Positions 59,399-64,000 of a DNA stretch of 64,000 nt are shown here, in pieces (position 1 is the stretch's first letter; each line of letters begins with the position of its first letter). Made by a program: the position numbers and the translations under genes. Source of the DNA: Pseudonocardia sp. TRM90224 (GTDB lineage Bacteria > Actinomycetota > Actinomycetes > Mycobacteriales > Pseudonocardiaceae); assembly GCF_021245725.1 (NCBI RefSeq), contig NZ_JAJGSX010000015.1:161321-225320 (forward strand), given 5' to 3'. The notes under the pieces were generated by a model that saw only the letters and a program-made list of their open reading frames with translations, did no database searches and was not told where the DNA came from.

Positions 59399-60360
59399 CG
59401 GTGGTCGGACCGCTAACGGAGATGTCCGGCCTGGACGACGCCGCGGTCGTCCGGGCCTGTCTGACGGAAGCGATACCGCGGCTGCCACCGTGGCTCGGGT
59501 ACGACGAGGTCGGCTCGCGCCTCTTCGAGGCGATCACCGAGCTGCCCACCTACTACCTCACCCGCTCCGAGACCGGCCTGCTGCACCGGCACGCCGGCGA
59601 GATCGCCGACCTCGTGGAGGGCGAGCGGATCGCGGAGCTGGGCAGCGGGAGTGCGAAGAAGACGCGCCTGCTGCTCGCGGAGTGCCAGCGCCGCGGCCCC
59701 ACCACGTACGTCCCGATCGACGTCAGCCAGGAGATGCTCGCCGACAGCGCGGAGGCGCTGCGCACGTCCGTGCCCGGCCTGCAGGTCACGGCGCTGTGGG
59801 GGCGGTACGAGGCCGGGCTGCACTGGCTGCGGCACAACAGTGGCCCGACCGTCGTCACCTTCCTCGGCTGCAACCTGGGCAACACCACCCCTGACGAACG
59901 TGCCGCGTTGCTCGACGACATCGCGGCGACGCTGCGACCGGGCGACGGGTTCATGGTGTCGGTCGACCTCGACAAGTCGCCGGCGCAGATGGAGACCTGC
60001 TACAACGACCCTCCCGGGTACTCGGCCTTCGCGCAGTTCCGGCTCAACCACCTCGTCCAGCTCAACGAGCGGTTCGGCTCGGACTTCGACGTGGGGAAGT
60101 TCTACCCGCGCGCCCGCTACGACTCGCCGACCCGCACGGTCGAGGGCCACCTCTACGCGTCGGAGGACCAAGAGGTGTCCGTCCCCGCGCTCGACCTCAC
60201 GGTGTCGGTGCGGCGAGGCGGCTCCGTCAACGTCGGGTTCTCGGCGAAGTTCGACCGCGCCACGCTAGTCACCGACCTCGCCGGGCGCGGCCTTCGGCTG
60301 CGGGCCGAGTGGCTCGACCCGCAGTGGGAGTACGGGATCTTCCTGTTCCGCAAGCGCTGA
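59395..60360 (+). CDS. EgtD-like alpha-N-methyltransferase with altered specificity residues
   Basis: A 321-residue EgtD-family SAM methyltransferase. The family scaffold is clear: WLGYDEVGSRLF, LPTYYLTRSET, the SAM motif ELGSGSAKKT, FLGCNLGN (Asn163) and Tyr203 in CYNDPPG. By alignment from memory to Mycobacterium smegmatis EgtD, Asn166 and Tyr206 are kept, but Met252 is Gly251 and Glu282, which holds the histidine ring, is Gly281; Ser284 is Ser283. Those two positions were the ones changed to make EgtD act on tryptophan. So it likely methylates a different aromatic amino acid; no egtB or egtC is near. Confidence 0.82.
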   Translation: MTVVGPLTEMSGLDDAAVVRACLTEAIPRLPPWLGYDEVGSRLFEAITELPTYYLTRSETGLLHRHAGEIADLVEGERIAELGSGSAKKTRLLLAECQRRGPTTYVPIDVSQEMLADSAEALRTSVPGLQVTALWGRYEAGLHWLRHNSGPTVVTFLGCNLGNTTPDERAALLDDIAATLRPGDGFMVSVDLDKSPAQMETCYNDPPGYSAFAQFRLNHLVQLNERFGSDFDVGKFYPRARYDSPTRTVEGHLYASEDQEVSVPALDLTVSVRRGGSVNVGFSAKFDRATLVTDLAGRGLRLRAEWLDPQWEYGIFLFRKR

Positions 60361-60384
60361 GGCGCGCCCGGTTGCGCGCGCGAA

Positions 60385-60436
60385 GGCAGGAAAGCCACTT
60401 TCCGGCCCTCACAGGGCGGAAAGTGGCTTTCCTGCC
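60385..60436. repeat. Family B paired palindrome, copy 7
   Basis: GGCAGGAAAGCCACTTTCCG and an inverted unit ending CCTGCC, between the convergent EgtD-like and Rieske-FAD genes. The second unit is slightly shortened. Confidence 0.92.
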
Positions 60437-60482
60437 CGGCCCCGGCCCCGGCCCCGACCACGAGCCGGCCCGGACGGGGCGG

Positions 60483-61991
60483 TTAGTCGGGGACGGGCTT
60501 GCTCGGCAGCGGCTCCACCGCCGGCCCTTCCAGCACCGCGCCGGTCACGTCGAAGCGCGAGCCGTGGCATGGGCAGTCCCAGCTGCGCTCGGCCGCGTTG
60601 AACCGGACCAGGCAGCCCAGGTGGGTGCAGCGCAGGGAGACGGCGTGCGCGATGCCTTCGTCGTCGCGGTAGACGCCCGTCCGGTCCGTCCCCGAGCGGA
60701 CGACCCTCGCCTCACCTGCGGGGATCTCCGTGGTCGAGCGCACCTGCCCGGGCGCCAGCCGGTCCCCGACCATGTCGACGGCGACCCCGGCGTTCATGCG
60801 CGCGAGCGACGGCAGCCCGCGCGGAGACACCCGGTGCGGGCTGAACACCAGCGAGTCGCCGGTGCCGCCGCCGATGCGATCGGCGATCATCGTCGCGGCC
60901 ATCGTCCCGCCGGTGAGGCCCCACTTGGCGAACCCGGTCGCCACGTGCAGGTGCCGCGAGACCGGGGTGTAGCTGCCGATCATCGGGGTCTGGTCGTAGG
61001 GCACCGGGTCCTGCGCCGACCAGCGGTGGGTCACCTCCGTGACGTCCCAGTGCTCGCGGGCGTGCTCCTCCAGCCGCAGGTAGGCGTCCTCGTCGACGCC
61101 GCGCGCTCCGGCGGCGTGCCCGGAGCCGCAGACGATCATCAGGTCGCCCGCCGACCGGTACGACCAGGTCGGGCTGCCTGCCGTGATGGCCAGCGAGCGG
61201 CTGTGCCCGGCGCGCACCCGCGCGGCGACACAGTAGGAGCGCATCACCTCCAGCCTCGCGAAGTAGCCGCCGCGGTCCCAGATCGGGACGTGCGTCGCGA
61301 CCACCACGTCGGCGCCGGTGAGCGTGCCGTGGTCGGTGTCGATGCGCACCGGCGAGCCTTCGTGCAGCCGCAGGGCCCTGGTGTGCTCGTAAACGGCGCT
61401 GCCGTCGCCGTCCACGGCGGCCGCGAGGCCGAGCGCGTAGCGGGTGGGGTGCAGCTCGACCTGATCGTCGAGCCGTGCCGCCCCGATCGTCGGGTAGGGC
61501 AGGTCGACATCGTCGGTCATCGTCACGGGCAGGCCGGCCGCGCGGGCGCAATCACTCTCGGTCTGCACGTCGGGCAGATCGGCCGCGGCGACGGCGACCG
61601 TCAGCGCCGGGCGGCGCCGCAGCTCGCACTCGATGCCCTCCTCGACGGCGAGCGCCGCCACCCGCTCGACGGCCGCGGCGCTGAGCCGCGCGTAGGCGTG
61701 GGCGACGTCGGCACCGCGGTACTGCTGGATCGTCGTGAGGCGGGTGGCCTGCAACGCTGTCACCTTCGCCGTGTTGTTGCCCGTCACGCCCGCGCCCACC
61801 CGGCCGGCCTCGATCACCCCCACCCGTGCGCCTTGGCGCTTGAGCAGCAGGGCCGTCGTGAGACCGGTGATGCCGCCGCCGATCACCAGCACGTCGAACG
61901 CACGTGCGGCGGTCGGCACCGGGTAGCCCGTGTCGGGCAGGGCCTCGAGCCAGAGCGATCCCTCAGCCGTGGTCGTCGACGTCGATGACAT
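60483..61991 (-). CDS. FAD-dependent oxidoreductase with C-terminal Rieske domain
   Basis: A 502-residue fusion. The N-terminal DAO-type flavoprotein has DVLVIGGGITGLTTALLLKR and LATGFAKWGLTGGTMAATMI-like (VATGFAKWGLTGGTM) motifs. The C-terminal Rieske domain has CTHLGC and CPCHGS, giving the [2Fe-2S] Cys/His ligands. Such fusions oxidise amines and pass electrons to the Rieske centre. ATG at 61991 was taken as the start; the frame stays open to 62039. It is divergent from the FAD oxidoreductase at 62302. Confidence 0.9.
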   Translation of the reverse strand: MSSTSTTTAEGSLWLEALPDTGYPVPTAARAFDVLVIGGGITGLTTALLLKRQGARVGVIEAGRVGAGVTGNNTAKVTALQATRLTTIQQYRGADVAHAYARLSAAAVERVAALAVEEGIECELRRRPALTVAVAAADLPDVQTESDCARAAGLPVTMTDDVDLPYPTIGAARLDDQVELHPTRYALGLAAAVDGDGSAVYEHTRALRLHEGSPVRIDTDHGTLTGADVVVATHVPIWDRGGYFARLEVMRSYCVAARVRAGHSRSLAITAGSPTWSYRSAGDLMIVCGSGHAAGARGVDEDAYLRLEEHAREHWDVTEVTHRWSAQDPVPYDQTPMIGSYTPVSRHLHVATGFAKWGLTGGTMAATMIADRIGGGTGDSLVFSPHRVSPRGLPSLARMNAGVAVDMVGDRLAPGQVRSTTEIPAGEARVVRSGTDRTGVYRDDEGIAHAVSLRCTHLGCLVRFNAAERSWDCPCHGSRFDVTGAVLEGPAVEPLPSKPVPD

Positions 61992-62301
61992 GGCTCCCGA
62001 TACCCGCGCACCGCCCGACCCAACCCCAGAGCGCGACACCCCGAAGTGCGTGCGTTCCGCACGTGTTGCCAGGAAAGTGGCTTTCCTGGCGCCACAGGAC
62101 AGGAAAGTGGCTTTCCTGGCACCCGGCGCAGCCGCGGGGCCGGCGGTGGCGGAGCGGGTGATCTCCGTGTGAGCGCCGTGTACGCGCCGTGAAATGTGCG
62201 CGGCCGAGGCTCGTCGCTATGCCGCACGCGCCGCGTTTCGCCCTGCCCCCCGCCGGGGCAACCCACCATGGTTGGCTCGACCCGACGATCGGAGCACGGC
62301 C
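61992..62301. other. 310-base divergent gap between two oxidoreductase genes
   Basis: Apart from family B copy 8 it holds GC-rich sequence with a short GTGTACGCGCCGTGAAAT stretch near 62180. No gene and no convincing promoter pair is visible. Confidence 0.6.
62067..62121. repeat. Family B paired palindrome, copy 8
   Basis: TGCCAGGAAAGTGGCTTTCC and a second unit in direct order, between divergent genes; it is the only family B copy in a divergent promoter gap. Confidence 0.92.
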
Positions 62302-63903
62302 ATGACGACACTCACCGCCGACGCCGTCGTGGTCGGCGGAGGCCATCACGGTCTGGTGGCCGCGGCCGTGCTCGCCGACGCGGGGTGGGACGTCTGCCTG
62401 CTGGAATCCACCGACGTGCTCGGCGGCGCGGTCCGGTCCGAGGAGCGCCACCCGGGGTTCGTCACGGACGTGTTCAGCGCGTTCTACCCGCTCACGGCGG
62501 CGTCGCCGATCATGCGTTCGCTCGACCTGGAACGCCACGGGCTGCGCTGGGCGCACGCCCCGAGCGTGCTCGCGCATCCTCCGCGCCCCGACGGCGCGCC
62601 CGCCGCCGTCCTGTACCGCGACCGCGACCGCACGGCGGCTGCCCTGGCCGAGCACGACCAGCACGACGGCGAGGCGTGGCTGCGGCTCTGCGACCAGTGG
62701 GACGCGATCGGGCCCGCCTTCCTGCGGACGATCTTCACGGCGTTCCCGCCGCTGCGCGGCCCCGTCGACCTCCTGCGCCGCATCGGCACCGCGGAGGCGC
62801 TGCGCTTCGCCCGCTTCCTGGCGCTGCCCGCCCGGCGGATGGGCGAGGAGCTGTTCAGCTCGGAGGCCGCGCGCCTGCTGCTCGCCGGCAACGCGGTGCA
62901 CGCCGACGCCCCGCCCGACGCCACCGTCAGCGGCGTCTTCGGCTGGATGCTGGCGATGCTCGGGCAGAACTACGGCTTCCCCACCCCGGTCGGCGGCACC
63001 GGCCAGCTCGCCGCGGCGCTCGCGAGCCGGGCCCGCGCGGCCGGGGCGGACCTGCGCACCGGGGAGCACGTCGAGTCCATCGAGGTCAGCGGCGGACGTG
63101 CGGTCGCGGTCCGCAGCGCGAGCGGGCTGACGGTCCGCGCCCGGCGCGCGGTGATCGCCGACGTCTCTGCGCCACTGCTCTTCGGCGACCTGCTGCCGGC
63201 CGACGCCCTGCCCGCCAGGCTCCGCGCGGACCTCGAGCGCTTCGCCTGGGACACCGCCGTCGTGAAGATCAACTGGGCGCTGGACGGACCGGTCCCGTGG
63301 CGGTCTGCGGGCGTCTCCGGTGCCGGCACCGTCCACGTCGGCGCCGACGAGCTCGGCCTGGCCCGCTGGTCGGCCGACATCGAGTCGCGCACGCTGCCGA
63401 CATCGCCGTTCATGCTGCTCGGCCAGATGACGACGGCCGACCCTGCCCGCTCACCGGAGGGAACGGAGAGCGTCTGGGCCTACACGCACCTCCCGCGCGG
63501 GATCTCCGACGACGACTCCGCGGAACAGCTCGCCGGGCGCATGGAGGCGGTCGTCGAGGAATTCGCGCCCGGTTTCGGCGCGCGCGTCCTGCACCGCGAC
63601 CTGCAGCGCCCGTCCGACCTGCAGGGCGCCAACCCCAACCTCATGCACGGCGCGGTCAACGGCGGCACCGCGCAGCTGTTCCAGCAGCTCGTCTTCCGGC
63701 CGGTGACGGGGCTTGGCCGGGCCGAGACCGTGATCGACGGCCTGTACCTCGGCAGCGCGTCCGCCCACCCCGGCGGCGGCGTGCACGGCGCCTGCGGCTG
63801 GATCGCGGCCCGTGCCGCGCTGGCGCAGCACGGGTCGCTCGGCTGGCTGCGCAAGCGGATCACCTCCGCGGCGCTCGACCTCGTCTACCGAGACCCGGCC
63901 TGA
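62302..63903 (+). CDS. NAD(P)/FAD-dependent oxidoreductase (phytoene desaturase/PYROXD2-like)
   Basis: A 533-residue flavoprotein. The N-terminal ADP-binding motif is DAVVVGGGHHGLVAAAVLADAG, followed by LESTDVLGGAVRSEE. A C-terminal FAD region ends YLGSASAHPGGGVHGACG. It resembles the carotenoid-desaturase-like family. The substrate is unknown. ATG at 62302 has GGAG eight bases upstream. The last gene at 63938 starts 34 bases after. Confidence 0.88.
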   Translation: MTTLTADAVVVGGGHHGLVAAAVLADAGWDVCLLESTDVLGGAVRSEERHPGFVTDVFSAFYPLTAASPIMRSLDLERHGLRWAHAPSVLAHPPRPDGAPAAVLYRDRDRTAAALAEHDQHDGEAWLRLCDQWDAIGPAFLRTIFTAFPPLRGPVDLLRRIGTAEALRFARFLALPARRMGEELFSSEAARLLLAGNAVHADAPPDATVSGVFGWMLAMLGQNYGFPTPVGGTGQLAAALASRARAAGADLRTGEHVESIEVSGGRAVAVRSASGLTVRARRAVIADVSAPLLFGDLLPADALPARLRADLERFAWDTAVVKINWALDGPVPWRSAGVSGAGTVHVGADELGLARWSADIESRTLPTSPFMLLGQMTTADPARSPEGTESVWAYTHLPRGISDDDSAEQLAGRMEAVVEEFAPGFGARVLHRDLQRPSDLQGANPNLMHGAVNGGTAQLFQQLVFRPVTGLGRAETVIDGLYLGSASAHPGGGVHGACGWIAARAALAQHGSLGWLRKRITSAALDLVYRDPA

Positions 63904-63937
63904 CGTTTGCCGGTGCTCGGCGCGGGCATCCTGGTGC

Positions 63938-64000
63938 GTGCAACGTCCACGTCGCGTCACCCTCACCGACGACGGTCCCGTGCTGGTCAGCGGCCCGGTC
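63938..64000 (+). CDS. CDGSH-type iron-sulfur protein, N-terminal fragment
   Basis: Only 21 codons are inside the window: MQRPRRVTLTDDGPVLVSGP, then Val. The pattern (basic start, then VTLTDDGPVLVSGPV) fits the N-terminus of prokaryotic CDGSH proteins, [2Fe-2S] carriers. The cysteines themselves are outside. GTG at 63938 has no clear ribosome site. Confidence 0.5.
   Translation, partial: MQRPRRVTLTDDGPVLVSGPV

Overview
The window is very GC-rich DNA with frequent GTG starts, many 1- and 4-base stop/start overlaps, and gene families typical of filamentous or soil Actinobacteria: a SARP regulator, Ser/Thr kinases, a CGNR protein, an actinobacterial-type cytosolic [NiFe] hydrogenase and a possible IdeR-type iron box. 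A member of the Pseudonocardiaceae (Pseudonocardia-like) is my best guess, but that is inference. I see no rRNA, tRNA, CRISPR array, prophage or transposase.

Layout. 1-6715: a PheC-like lipoprotein cut by the window edge, an MFS exporter, Hsp20 with a MerR-type regulator, an ATP-grasp enzyme, and a NarL-type two-component pair. 6800-22800: the hydrogenase locus. A plus-strand arm (PadR regulator, degenerate SIS protein, HypC-like protein, second SIS protein, HypF) converges on a minus-strand arm that reads, in transcription order, small subunit, large subunit, NifU-like, DUF5947, DUF6084, a 450-residue unknown, maturation protease, a 37-residue membrane peptide, HypC, HypD, HypE, HypA, HypB. 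One unrelated DUF559/AbiEi-like gene sits between the arms. The small subunit has no Tat signal and has Asp at one proximal-cluster position, as expected for group 1h (formerly group 5) H2-scavenging enzymes.

22803-36193: pirin; a GntR / creatininase / secreted esterase / AbgT transporter operon; a methyltransferase; an XRE-SARP fusion regulator; an I36-like secreted protein; a Ser/Thr kinase; a siderophore-binding lipoprotein with an IdeR-like box; TetR; an amidohydrolase. 36462-45953: an apparent muropeptide-salvage operon (AmiE-like serine hydrolase, OppF, OppD, AnmK, MurQ, two permeases, binding lipoprotein) divergent from a MurR/RpiR regulator. 46091-52225: a small envelope-polysaccharide group (GT2, CelD-like acyltransferase, flippase) followed by an FAD monooxygenase. 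52299-64000: AzlCD and an MFS exporter, a CGNR regulator, a PQQ-repeat kinase, PncC, a HemK-like methyltransferase coupled to an EgtD-like methyltransferase with altered specificity residues, a Rieske-FAD oxidoreductase, an FAD oxidoreductase, and the start of a CDGSH protein.

Two dispersed palindromic repeat families punctuate the gaps. Family A (five copies, arms built on CCCACCGTTTTGCCA) and family B (eight copies, each a pair of GGAAAG-N3-CTTTCC palindromes) lie mostly between convergent genes. Other points worth checking are a 65-bp dyad with a lac-operator-like centre upstream of the hydrogenase, three CRP-like sites, a MurR operator candidate, 11-bp direct repeats before the SARP gene, and the EgtD-like enzyme.
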